Below, piece after piece: positions 32,138 to 39,751 of a stretch of DNA of 39,751 nucleotides. Positions within the stretch are counted from its first letter, which is position 1. Each line of letters starts with the position of its first letter. This stretch comes from UKL13-3 sp964392775. Lineage in GTDB: Bacteria; Bacteroidota; Bacteroidia; UKL13-3. The translations under genes were made by a program, and so were the position numbers. The stretch is from contig CAYMRD010000025.1 in assembly GCA_964392775.1 (NCBI GenBank), forward strand, positions 1 through 39,751, given 5' to 3'. Below the pieces are notes generated by a model, which was not told the DNA's origin, did not search any database, and saw only the letters and a list, made by a program, of their open reading frames with translations.

Positions 32138-33526
32138 ATGAATTACGATTTAATAGTTATAGGCAGCGGACCCGGAGGTTATGTAGCCGCCATTCGTGCC
32201 AGTCAGTTAGGATTAAAAACCGCTATTGTTGAGCGTGAAAATCTGGGCGGTATTTGCCTTAACTGGGGATGTATTCCTACCAAAGCATTGTTAAAATCAG
32301 CTCAGGTATTTGAGTATATAAACCATGCTGCCGATTATGGCATCAGCGTAAAAGAAGCCAAACACGATTTTGAAGCTGTGATTAAACGCAGCCGCGGTGT
32401 AGCCGATGGCATGAGCAAAGGAATCGCGTTCCTGATGAAAAAGAACAAGATTGATGTGATTATGGGTTCGGGCAAACTGGCTGCTGCCGGTAAAGTAGAA
32501 GTAACCGATGCCGCAGGAGCCAAAAAAGTATACGAAGCCAAACATATCATTCTGGCAACCGGAGCCCGCAGCCGCGAGTTGCCGAATGTTAAAATTGACA
32601 ATAAAAAGATTTTAGGCTACCGCGATGCCATGAATATGGCTACTCAACCAAAATCAATGATTGTGATGGGAAGCGGAGCCATTGGTTGTGAGTTTGCTTA
32701 TTTCTACAACGCCATGGGAACCAAAGTAACCATCGTTGAGTTTTTGCCAAACATCCTTCCGATTGAAGACGAAGATGTATCGAAAGAAGTGACCAAATCA
32801 TTCAAAAAATCGGGTATCGAAATCATGACCGACTCTTCTGTTGAATCGGTTGATACCAAAGGTGCCGGCTGCAAGGTAAAAGTAAAAACCAAAACAGGTG
32901 TGATTGAGCTGGAAGCAGATGTGGTACTATCGGCAGTGGGAATTCAAACCAACCTCGAAAACTTAGGATTGGAATCTGTTGGTGTTAAAACCGATAAAGG
33001 AAAAGTGTTGGTGGATGATTATTATGCAACCAATGTAAAAGGAGTTTACGCGATTGGAGATATCGTTCACGGTCCGGCTTTGGCACACGTTGCCAGTGCC
33101 GAAGGAATTATTTGTGTAGAACAGATTGCCGGCCATCACCCTGAGGCGTTGAACTATAATAATATTCCGGGTTGTACCTATTGTTCGCCTGAAGTAGCTT
33201 CGGTTGGTTATACCGAAAAAGCCGCTAAAGAAGCAGGTTACCAGATTAAGGTTGGTAAATTTCCATTCTCGGCATCGGGTAAAGCCAGCGCTGCCGGAGC
33301 CAAAGAAGGATTTATCAAAGTTATTTTTGATGCCAAATACGGTGAATTTTTAGGTGCCCACATGGTAGGTGCAAACGTTACCGAGATGATTGCCGAAGTT
33401 GTGGTTGCCCGTAAACTGGAAACAACCGGAATGGAAATCATCAAATCAGTACATCCACATCCAACCATGAGCGAAGCTATTATGGAAGCTGCTGCGCAGG
33501 CTTACGGAGAGTGCATTCACCTGTAA
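32138..33526 (+). CDS. lpdA: Dihydrolipoyl dehydrogenase (E3)
   Basis: This FAD-dependent disulfide oxidoreductase reoxidises dihydrolipoamide in pyruvate, 2-oxoacid and glycine-cleavage complexes. The FAD motif GSGPGGYVAA is at 9-18. The redox-active pair Cys40/Cys45 lies in GGICLNWGCIPTKA. The NAD motif GSGAIGCEFAYF follows, then the second FAD motif YAIGDI. The active-site base pair is His441-Glu446 in HPHPTMSE near the C-terminus. At 462 aa it is standard. It stands alone, not next to E1/E2 genes, so it may serve several complexes. TTAATTTG about 20 bp before the ATG resembles a -7 box. Confidence 0.96.
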   Translation: MNYDLIVIGSGPGGYVAAIRASQLGLKTAIVERENLGGICLNWGCIPTKALLKSAQVFEYINHAADYGISVKEAKHDFEAVIKRSRGVADGMSKGIAFLMKKNKIDVIMGSGKLAAAGKVEVTDAAGAKKVYEAKHIILATGARSRELPNVKIDNKKILGYRDAMNMATQPKSMIVMGSGAIGCEFAYFYNAMGTKVTIVEFLPNILPIEDEDVSKEVTKSFKKSGIEIMTDSSVESVDTKGAGCKVKVKTKTGVIELEADVVLSAVGIQTNLENLGLESVGVKTDKGKVLVDDYYATNVKGVYAIGDIVHGPALAHVASAEGIICVEQIAGHHPEALNYNNIPGCTYCSPEVASVGYTEKAAKEAGYQIKVGKFPFSASGKASAAGAKEGFIKVIFDAKYGEFLGAHMVGANVTEMIAEVVVARKLETTGMEIIKSVHPHPTMSEAIMEAAAQAYGECIHL

Positions 33527-33547
33527 TCGTTATTCAGAGCATCTGAT

Positions 33548-34642
33548 ATGCTATTGGGAAAACATATCTTACAAAAATCCGGAGCCAAGGTTTCGGATTT
33601 TTTTGTGTATTCCCTGATTGGAATCCTCTCTCTGGCTTTTTCAACCCCAGCATCTGCACAGGAAAAACCTTCCCTTCTTAAAAGGATACTGACCAAACCT
33701 ACTTACGACAGCAATTATGTAGTAAGCTACTACGATAACTTTTTACATGTAACCCTTATAGCGCTCAATCAGGATCACAGGACCACCATTTCAACATCAG
33801 ACCCGAATATTCATGTTTCCATGCGTCCAAACACCATGACGACCTATGGATTTGGGTTGGACTATAAATTCCTGACGATTGAATTATCGAAAGCGTTTGA
33901 TGCCATCAGTAAACCTGATCCTCACAAAGGACATAGTCAAAGTTATGCCTTCCGTTTGGGTTATACCGGACGAAGAATTTTAGCGAGTGCATTGATTCAA
34001 TCCCATAATGGAATGTATATCAGCAACCCGGAAGATTTTTTACCCAACTGGGACGTGAACACAAATGGATATCCCACGCGGCCCGACATAAAGAACACCT
34101 TATTATTCGGCAGCATGAACTATTTTTTCAACCATCGTAAATACTCTACCATGGCATCCTTGTGGCAAATTGACCGGCAAAAAAAATCGGATGGTTCGTT
34201 TGTCACCGGCATTACAGCATCCTTATCAAGCATCCAGGGAGATACCGCTTTGATTCCGCCTCAGTCGCCAACAACCTACGGGGAACATGGACGACTGGTA
34301 AAAGAAAGAAATTACCTGACCGGGGTCAATGTTGGGTATTGCCATAACTTCATCTACCGAAAAAAAATCTTCTTTAATATTTTTCTCATTCCGGGTGTTA
34401 ATATTCAGTTTGGGAGCTATGAAACCGATGCCAACCGTTCCCAAACATATATTTCGCGAACAGGTGTACACGGTGACTTCAGAGCGACAACAGGGTATAA
34501 CGGAGAGCGTTATTATTATGGAATACATTACTCAAACTATATTATACGTAATAATCTATCTGACTTTTTAGACATCAACCAATTCAATTCTTATTTACGT
34601 TTTTTTGTCGGGCGGAGATTTGATTTACAAAAAAATCGCTAA
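33548..34642 (+). CDS. DUF4421 family protein (predicted outer membrane protein)
   Basis: The N-terminus contains a long signal peptide ending in STPASA, before QEKP. The body fits the Bacteroidota DUF4421 pattern: YDSNYVVSYYDNFLHVTLIALNQ, the strand-like YGFGLDYKFLTIELS, then many alternating amphipathic strands and a C-terminal YLRFFVGRRFDL, consistent with a beta-barrel. No enzyme motif is seen. Function is unknown. It lies 21 bp after lpdA and 23 bp before the phospholipase-D-type gene, so the pair may be co-transcribed. Confidence 0.75.
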   Translation: MLLGKHILQKSGAKVSDFFVYSLIGILSLAFSTPASAQEKPSLLKRILTKPTYDSNYVVSYYDNFLHVTLIALNQDHRTTISTSDPNIHVSMRPNTMTTYGFGLDYKFLTIELSKAFDAISKPDPHKGHSQSYAFRLGYTGRRILASALIQSHNGMYISNPEDFLPNWDVNTNGYPTRPDIKNTLLFGSMNYFFNHRKYSTMASLWQIDRQKKSDGSFVTGITASLSSIQGDTALIPPQSPTTYGEHGRLVKERNYLTGVNVGYCHNFIYRKKIFFNIFLIPGVNIQFGSYETDANRSQTYISRTGVHGDFRATTGYNGERYYYGIHYSNYIIRNNLSDFLDINQFNSYLRFFVGRRFDLQKNR

Positions 34643-34665
34643 CAAACCATTTATATTCGGAAAGA

Positions 34666-35814
34666 ATGAAAATCCGGATTCATCAGTTCTCGAACCACAA
34701 CTCCATACAACTGCTTCACAGTGGGGAAGAATACTTTGCCACATTAGAAAACCTGATTGAAACCGCACAAATCTGCATTCATATTCAGGTTTATATTTTT
34801 GAGAACGACCATACCGGGCAATCCATTCTTGACAAGTTAAAAAAAGCCGCGCAGCGTGGTGTACAAGTGTTTTTGGTCATTGATGCTTATGCTTCGTCAG
34901 GCATCACTCCACAACTGATTGCACACATCAGGAATGCCGGTATTTATGTAAAAACATTTGCCCCGTTGCATATCAGCAAATTAAAAATCGGCAGACGTTT
35001 ACACCACAAAATTGTGTTGATTGACAACCACGTTGCTCTGATTGGAGGTATCAATATTGCTAATAAGTACAAAGGTGTTAACGAACTTCCGTGGCTTGAT
35101 GTAGCTGTTCGCGTATCAGGACCGGTATGTAAAGATTTGCAAAAAATCTGCATCAGCATCTGGCCATCGCGCTTGCGCAAATTGATATTAAAGTCAACCT
35201 TCCCTTCAACCAAAGAAAACAATATCCGGCTAAGGGTTATTCAAAACGACTGGTGGCGTAAACGCATTGAAATATCGGGTGCATACAACAATGCATTCAG
35301 AAGATCCAGGCAAAACATAACCATTGTTGCAAGCTATTTTCTTCCGGGAACAACCAAACGCAAGCTGCTTATCGAAGCTGCGCAACGAGGTGTCAATGTA
35401 ACCCTGGTAACAGGAGGCTTTAGCGATGTTCCGTTTTTAAAACCCGCTATCGAATACCTGTACAAAACGCTCCTTCAATCGGGTGTCAATATCTATGAAT
35501 GGAACAAATCTGTTTTGCATGCAAAGTTTGCCACCATTGATGGAATATGGACAACAGTTGGCTCTCACAACCTGAATGCGCTGAGTGATTACGGCAGTCT
35601 GGAAGCCAATATTGAAATAATGGACGAATCATTTGCACAGCACACAGAACTGGAGATAACACGCATCATCGAAGAAGGATGCACTCAAATCAATGCCAAT
35701 GCATTTATTGAAAATACCAATTGGTTCAAACAGGCTTACCGTTGGACAAGCTACGGATTGGTGAGATTATCGCTCGTATTGTTGTTTGCATTGATGCGTA
35801 AAGACCCCTCCTGA
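34666..35814 (+). CDS. Phospholipase D-family protein, cardiolipin synthase-like (ClsB type)
   Basis: Two HKD motifs define the catalytic site: HxKxxxxD at residues 113-120 (HHKIVLID, followed by GGINI) and HAKFATID near residue 285, followed by GSHNLN. Proteins of this form join two phosphatidyl groups to make cardiolipin, or transfer phosphatidyl groups. No N-terminal transmembrane helices are present, as in ClsB rather than ClsA; one hydrophobic segment lies at the extreme C-terminus (LVRLSLVLLFALM). At 382 aa it fits. Its stop abuts that of the convergent bcp gene with no intervening base. Confidence 0.87.
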   Translation: MKIRIHQFSNHNSIQLLHSGEEYFATLENLIETAQICIHIQVYIFENDHTGQSILDKLKKAAQRGVQVFLVIDAYASSGITPQLIAHIRNAGIYVKTFAPLHISKLKIGRRLHHKIVLIDNHVALIGGINIANKYKGVNELPWLDVAVRVSGPVCKDLQKICISIWPSRLRKLILKSTFPSTKENNIRLRVIQNDWWRKRIEISGAYNNAFRRSRQNITIVASYFLPGTTKRKLLIEAAQRGVNVTLVTGGFSDVPFLKPAIEYLYKTLLQSGVNIYEWNKSVLHAKFATIDGIWTTVGSHNLNALSDYGSLEANIEIMDESFAQHTELEITRIIEEGCTQINANAFIENTNWFKQAYRWTSYGLVRLSLVLLFALMRKDPS

Positions 35815-36264
35815 TTACAACAACTGAGCTGAGTGCGCTTTGGTATCAACCTTGTCTATTACTTTTTCAATCACGCCTTTTTCATCTATCACAAAAGTGC
35901 TTCGCAAAACACCCATGTACTTGCGTCCCCACATACTCTTTTCGCCCCACGCCCCAAATGCTTCGGCTATTGAATGATCTTCATCTGCGAGTAAACTGAA
36001 AGGCAAGTCAAACTTAGTGATAAATTTCACATGCGATTTTACGGAGTCGGGACTCACACCCAGCACCTCATATCCCTTTTTCAAAAATGATTGATAGTTA
36101 TCGCGCAGGTCGCAGGATTCGGCTGTGCAACCGGGAGTATTATCCTTTGGATAAAAATACAGGACCAGTTTTTTGCCTTTAAAATCTTTCAATGAAACGT
36201 GTTCTCCTTTTTCATTTATGCCGGTAAACACCGGAGCCTTTGTTCCTTCTTTTAGTAATGTCAT
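35815..36264 (-). CDS. bcp: Thioredoxin-dependent thiol peroxidase (Bcp/PrxQ)
   Basis: Bcp reduces hydroperoxides using thioredoxin. From ATG at 36264 the protein has 149 aa, the usual length. The peroxidatic cysteine is Cys46 in NTPGCTAESCDLRD and Cys51 is the resolving cysteine typical of two-cysteine PrxQ enzymes. YFYPKD and the later conserved Arg (GVLRSTFVID) complete the active site. The open frame continues upstream to 36321, into a repetitive palindromic spacer, and those extra residues are not part of the family. Confidence 0.94.
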   Translation of the reverse strand: MTLLKEGTKAPVFTGINEKGEHVSLKDFKGKKLVLYFYPKDNTPGCTAESCDLRDNYQSFLKKGYEVLGVSPDSVKSHVKFITKFDLPFSLLADEDHSIAEAFGAWGEKSMWGRKYMGVLRSTFVIDEKGVIEKVIDKVDTKAHSAQLL

Positions 36265-36299
36265 TTTATGTATTGGGTTATTTTTTAAATCTATTGGGA

Positions 36300-36400
36300 A
36301 GATGTCAACTCCCCCACACACCCCTGCCCCTGGAAGGGGACCACCCGCACACTTCTAAAAGACTTGTGCGTGAAATTCCCTTTAGGGTTGGGTGAGCGGA
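36300..36400. repeat. Palindrome-rich intergenic element
   Basis: The stretch contains several nested hairpins: CCCCT-GGA-AGGGG, then CGCACA...TGTGCG around a CTTCTAAAAG core, and CCCT-TT-AGGG, with outer CACCC/GGGTG arms. It separates bcp from the M23 peptidase gene on the minus strand. The base composition (long C and G runs) differs from the AT-rich spacers elsewhere in the window. It looks like a dispersed repeat of the kind common between Bacteroidota genes, but other copies are not visible here. Confidence 0.5.
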
Positions 36401-36433
36401 GGATAGAAGAAGTTTACTTTCCAACAAACGGAG

Positions 36434-38197
36434 TCATTGTTTTTTAAACTCGATATCTGACACGAGTTCTGTTGTATTTCCTTTTTTATCTGCAACAATC
36501 AACTTAAAATTTTGTTTCTGACTGAAGATTGTTTTCGTATCGAACGCATACAACAACTCATCGTTTTTGGCATCGTACTCCATCAAAATCCATTTACCAT
36601 TGAGAGTTGCACGATAAGATGCAATGCCCGACAATTCATCTCTAATCAGTACACGCAAACCTGTTGAATCAGCCACTACACCTTTGCTGTTTGCATTCAG
36701 TATTTTTACCACCGGAGCTACCGAATCGGCCACAACAGTGTACGTTCCAAAGTTTGATATTTTAGCCACAACACGTCCGTTTTCAAATCCACCTCCTGCG
36801 GAAGAGAAAGAGCCTGATGCATTCACTGAAGCCAAAAGCAACTTAGATGTTTGTTGTTCGGTAAACCCATCCGGTTTAATTGAAACTGTTATGGGCGAAG
36901 CTAAGGGTGTGGTTGGATAATGTAACTGAAAAGTATTGGAATAAGCATTGGCTTTTCGATCCAATACTGAAAGACCAAACTGAATGGTATCATACAATGA
37001 ACCTGCCGGAATATTGATTTCAATTTCTCTGGTTTTATACCCGAAAGATTTAGCAGGAACCACTGTTGCCACACGATTAGGAATCACTGTTTCCTGAAGC
37101 ATTTTTTGTTTTGCATCTGCTTTTACAATCACTTTCACCTTGTGTGTAAATCCTGCAAAATCGGCAACCTCCAGCAACAGTTCATGCGGGACGGTATCGT
37201 TCAAAGGCAGCCTGCCACGGTTGCGCAGGTAGTTATAAATCCCGATACGGTTGCCATCATCCCTGAAACATTTTTGGTATCGAACTTTTTCTAACTTGTA
37301 GCGGGCATAATCAATATGCACATTGATGCATTTGGACTGATCAAATGCAAACCGATCCATTTTATGCTCGTAGTATTTTTTGCCATCCGCCCAATACGTC
37401 ATGCGGTAAATACTGTATTCCTTTTCGGGATTGTGGAGATAATCAACAGCATCAACCCCAACACCTAATAATCCGGAAGCCACACGAATCGTGTCTTTAT
37501 ATAACCATACCGAATCGTGCTCTGTAAGTTTAGCTGCCGTTATAGCATAAGTGCCATAAACAACGGGCGTATTTGTATTCAAACTATACAAGACTACTTT
37601 TTTTATGGCAGGTCTGTATTGATCGAATCCTTTAATGCCAAACAGTTGAGGATTGATTATGTGTTCGGTTTTGGTATCTCTTATTTCAAAGTGAAGATGT
37701 GGACCTGTACTGGCTCCGCTGTTACCACTCCAGCCAATGATTTGCCCCTTTTTTACCTGAATTTTTCCAACACCCGGAAAATGATCGAACTCAAATTTTT
37801 CCTGTTCATACTGATATTTTTTGATGTAAGAAGCCAACTCTCCTTCGGCATTTAAAAGATGACCATACACACTTGTGTAACCATTGGGGTGATTGATGTA
37901 AACAGCCTTCCCGTATCCTACCGGTGAATATTTAATGCGGGCAACATACCCATCGGCAATGGCATACACAGGCAAGCCTACTTTTTCGCTGGTGCGAATA
38001 TCCATGCCACTGTGAAAATGATTATCGCGAAGCGAACCGAATGGTGCGCTCAACAGCAATGGAGTATCCATCGGGTATTGAAATACATTATTGGGGTATA
38101 CCTGAGCTTCGGCCTTGCCATTCAAAAGGAAAAGAATGACCAGCATACTGCTGTACCGAAACAAGATGCCATTCATTTTTAAAAATATCATTTTCAA
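36434..38197 (-). CDS. M23 family metallopeptidase (LytM-type)
   Basis: M23 enzymes cut peptidoglycan cross-bridges. An N-terminal signal peptide (cleavage near KAEAQ) precedes the catalytic domain, which carries the zinc ligands in HFHSGMD (His62, Asp66) and GPHLHFE (His167/His169), with His113 in YGHL. All ligands are present, so it should be active. About 400 residues of beta-rich, Ig-like sequence follow, including repeated KVIVKAD and VKILNANSKG-type strands, probably for binding or substrate positioning. At 587 aa it is long for the family. An alternative start is ATG at 38176 (residue 8). Confidence 0.88.
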   Translation of the reverse strand: MKMIFLKMNGILFRYSSMLVILFLLNGKAEAQVYPNNVFQYPMDTPLLLSAPFGSLRDNHFHSGMDIRTSEKVGLPVYAIADGYVARIKYSPVGYGKAVYINHPNGYTSVYGHLLNAEGELASYIKKYQYEQEKFEFDHFPGVGKIQVKKGQIIGWSGNSGASTGPHLHFEIRDTKTEHIINPQLFGIKGFDQYRPAIKKVVLYSLNTNTPVVYGTYAITAAKLTEHDSVWLYKDTIRVASGLLGVGVDAVDYLHNPEKEYSIYRMTYWADGKKYYEHKMDRFAFDQSKCINVHIDYARYKLEKVRYQKCFRDDGNRIGIYNYLRNRGRLPLNDTVPHELLLEVADFAGFTHKVKVIVKADAKQKMLQETVIPNRVATVVPAKSFGYKTREIEINIPAGSLYDTIQFGLSVLDRKANAYSNTFQLHYPTTPLASPITVSIKPDGFTEQQTSKLLLASVNASGSFSSAGGGFENGRVVAKISNFGTYTVVADSVAPVVKILNANSKGVVADSTGLRVLIRDELSGIASYRATLNGKWILMEYDAKNDELLYAFDTKTIFSQKQNFKLIVADKKGNTTELVSDIEFKKQ

Positions 38198-38284
38198 ATA
38201 AAAGAAATATTGGGCATGATGCCGATAAACAAGACCTGTTAGTTATACACTTGCCGAAATATGAAGTGTTAACGGTTTTTCTTT

Positions 38285-38629
38285 TCATCGTTCCTTCGTC
38301 TTGTCAGCAATTACTGTTTTTACGAAGTCTGGAAGTTCAATTTTATTCTGCTCCGCGATTAGTCTGATAATGTCATAATATTTTACTTCATCACCGGTCC
38401 AATGCCGATCAAGTCGTCTGATTTCTTTTAGGGCAATCTGATTGTAACTTGGTTGGGCTGCCCCAATAGCATTGCATACAAATGGTTGGCTTTTTTCTTT
38501 CTGCCAATTGTCGTTTAATCTCTGTCTTTCCCTGTCTTAATTCATTCTTTTAAATACACTGACAATCAATGCAATATAATCACAATATTGTCTTATTCGT
38601 CTAAATATTCGTCTAAACCCGTCTAAATC
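38285..38629 (-). pseudogene. Coding remnant with one in-frame stop
   Basis: On the minus strand this frame is open for 115 codons except for a single TAA at 38537-38539. The 83 codons after the stop read as natural protein (for example LNDNWQKEKSQPFVCNAIGA and GDEVKYYDIIRLIAEQNKIE) but contain no ATG, GTG or TTG start. The codons before it read RQYCDYIALIVSVFKRMN. It looks like one small gene interrupted by a nonsense change, or a fragment left from a larger gene. It lies directly downstream of a frameshifted regulator gene. I do not recognise the family. Confidence 0.5.
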
Positions 38630-38658
38630 CTAACCCAAACCTTTCCGTTTAGACGAAT
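38595..38658. repeat. 12-bp tandem and inverted repeats at the end of the broken regulator gene
   Basis: ATTCGTCTAAAT (38595-38606) and ATTCGTCTAAAC (38607-38618) are tandem 12-mers. A third CGTCTAAA core follows at 38620-38627. A perfect inverted copy of the second 12-mer, GTTTAGACGAAT, lies at 38647-38658 inside the last codons of the regulator remnant. The repeats encode reiterated FRRI-type residues in one minus-strand frame. Confidence 0.75.
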
Positions 38659-39728
38659 TCTATTTCCCGTTTTCATGGATTGTAAAAGGTTTTTGACCTT
38701 ATCTTTTTTCTGGGTGTCCGAAAGGATGTCTGAAAGTTTTGGAATAATCAGTTTTTCAAAATCTGTCCTAGTACCTTCCGAATACGTTTCTAAAAACGAT
38801 TCAATCATTTTTTTATAATGTTCGTCATCAAACGCCTTGTTTTTAATGTACGATGCTTTGCCATCAGTTACAGCAGCAACCGAAGCAGCCACATAATAAT
38901 TGGGTCTTCGTCCTTCAATGAGGTGTTCCTTTTTTAGTGCTGTTGCAGCAGGTTCAGTAATGGTTAGCTTTTTCTGAACTCTGTCGAGAAGTACAACTTG
39001 CGAAAGTGATAAGTCTTTACGTTCAATCAGTAATTTCGAATAGTTTTCGTCAATGGCATGACCATACATTTGTAAAATTACTTTTTGAGGTTCCGAAAGC
39101 AAATAATCGGGTAGTGGGAAAAACCGGTTACGCTGAGCCACGTACATGGTATGAATTCCATAACCTAAACGGTCAATACCATAGCATTGGCAAGCCAATG
39201 ATTACGGTATCTTTCAGGAGTTTTTTCACCATCTGAATATTCATCGGGATTACCCTCGAAAAAACTACCAGCATTTGAGAAAATCAGTTTGTCAATTTTT
39301 TCGGTCACCAATATTCGGCTGTGCAATGAGTAATCTTGATGAGCAATACAATTGTGCATAGCCTCTAAAACAGAACGTGTATCGTATTTATTTACAGTGG
39401 TCGAAAGCAATTCATTGTCGGGGAAAAACTTGTACTTTACGTTTCTAATATTCTGCAACACCTTGGTAGTATTCAGTAACAGAGGTGTTCCAAAATGTTC
39501 ATACGCTTTTTCTTCGGTTTCCAGTTTCCAAGTTACTTCGGCAATGGCCGGAAGCAAATAATGTGATGCTTCTTCTTTGCCTAAAAGAATAATAGCGGTG
39601 TTGGTAATTTTTCCGTTAATAGTAATTTTTGCTTTATCCAAAAGAGTAACTGTGTCCCAATTGTCAATTTCGTTGTAAAACGATGCTCTTGAGCTTTTTT
39701 CCTGTTTTGTGCGGTAGTCCCGGATCAT
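38623..39728 (-). pseudogene. Frameshifted ATP-binding transcriptional regulator (HATPase_c_4 type)
   Basis: Two overlapping minus-strand frames (39728-39165 and 39198-38623) encode consecutive parts of one protein. The first has the ATP-binding N-box EAMHNCIAHQDYS and the following segment LIFSNAGSFFEGNPDEY...YRNHWLANAMV, then stops. The second resumes with IDRLGYGIHTMYVAQRNRFFPLPDY and a winged-helix-like C-terminal part, ending RIRLNGKVWVRI. Adding one base near 39178 joins them. The usual N-terminal AlbA_2 DNA-binding domain is absent in frame: an in-frame TAA lies at 39748-39750. The gene is therefore probably dead, unless the shifts are sequence errors. Confidence 0.8.
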
Positions 39729-39751
39729 CGTCTGTCCCCCTTGGTTTTACT

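Noticed and set aside
36265..36321. 19-residue N-terminal extension of Bcp
   Set aside because: It is encoded by the palindromic spacer and is absent from the family; ATG at 36264 gives the usual N-terminus.
38198..39751. Restriction-modification, CRISPR or other defence system at the right edge
   Set aside because: Only the broken regulator and a small unrecognised remnant are present; no nuclease, methyltransferase or regular repeat-spacer array is seen.

Overview
The window is chromosomal DNA from a member of the Bacteroidota. The evidence is a type IX secretion / gliding core operon in the order porP-gldK-gldL-gldM-gldN, a separate porT gene, Bacteroidota-restricted families (DUF4271, DUF4421), promoters that fit the Bacteroidota pattern (TTTG-like -33, 19-20 bp spacer, TAnnTTTG -7), few Shine-Dalgarno sequences, and occasional GTG/TTG starts. 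The DNA is moderately AT-rich and densely coded. Nearly all genes are intact core or household genes; the exception is a decayed segment at the right end.

Layout. 1-1580: 3' part of tRNA-Leu(TAG), a terminator, trigger factor and its terminator. 1662-3462 (-): crcB-rsgA-dtd. 3522-4433 (+): Ppx/GppA phosphatase. 4424-8963 (-): a tight run of UMF1-family MFS transporter, LutA-like Fe-S protein, LDH2-type dehydrogenase, a 64-aa protein with a nucleotidyltransferase, and Maf. 9085-11121 (-): clpP-clpX with its own promoter and terminator. 11407-17277 (-): porP-gldK-gldL-gldM-gldN, with promoters before porP and gldK and a strong terminator after gldN. 17342-20873 (-): BamA/TamA-like protein, DUF4271 protein and uroporphyrinogen-III synthase, translationally coupled. 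20909-22033 (+): hemW, convergent with lipoprotein-engB (22030-23228, -). 23292-27772 (+): ubiE/menG-porT-tgt-LptF/G permease-EamA transporter, closed by a bidirectional terminator. 27833-29623 (-): serS and a cyclophilin. 29770-35814 (+): CPA2 cation/proton antiporter with RCK/TrkA_C domains, lpdA, DUF4421 protein and a phospholipase-D family protein. 35815-38197 (-): Bcp peroxiredoxin and an M23 peptidase. 38285-39751 (-): degenerate remains of a HATPase_c_4-type ATP-binding regulator and a further coding remnant, with short direct and inverted repeats.

Functional themes. Cell-envelope and type IX secretion biogenesis (PorP, GldKLMN, PorT, BamA-like, Lpt permease, lipoprotein, M23 peptidase) is interleaved with tetrapyrrole/quinone metabolism (HemD, HemW, MenG) and proteostasis (trigger factor, ClpXP, cyclophilin). 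I see no CRISPR array, prophage, intact insertion sequence or obvious defence island. The less ordinary observations are: two intergenic spacers built from degenerate 7-bp repeats around a hairpin; a Tgt lacking all four expected zinc ligands; a compact nucleotidyltransferase/64-aa pair; an inverted repeat over the antiporter promoter; and the decaying right end.
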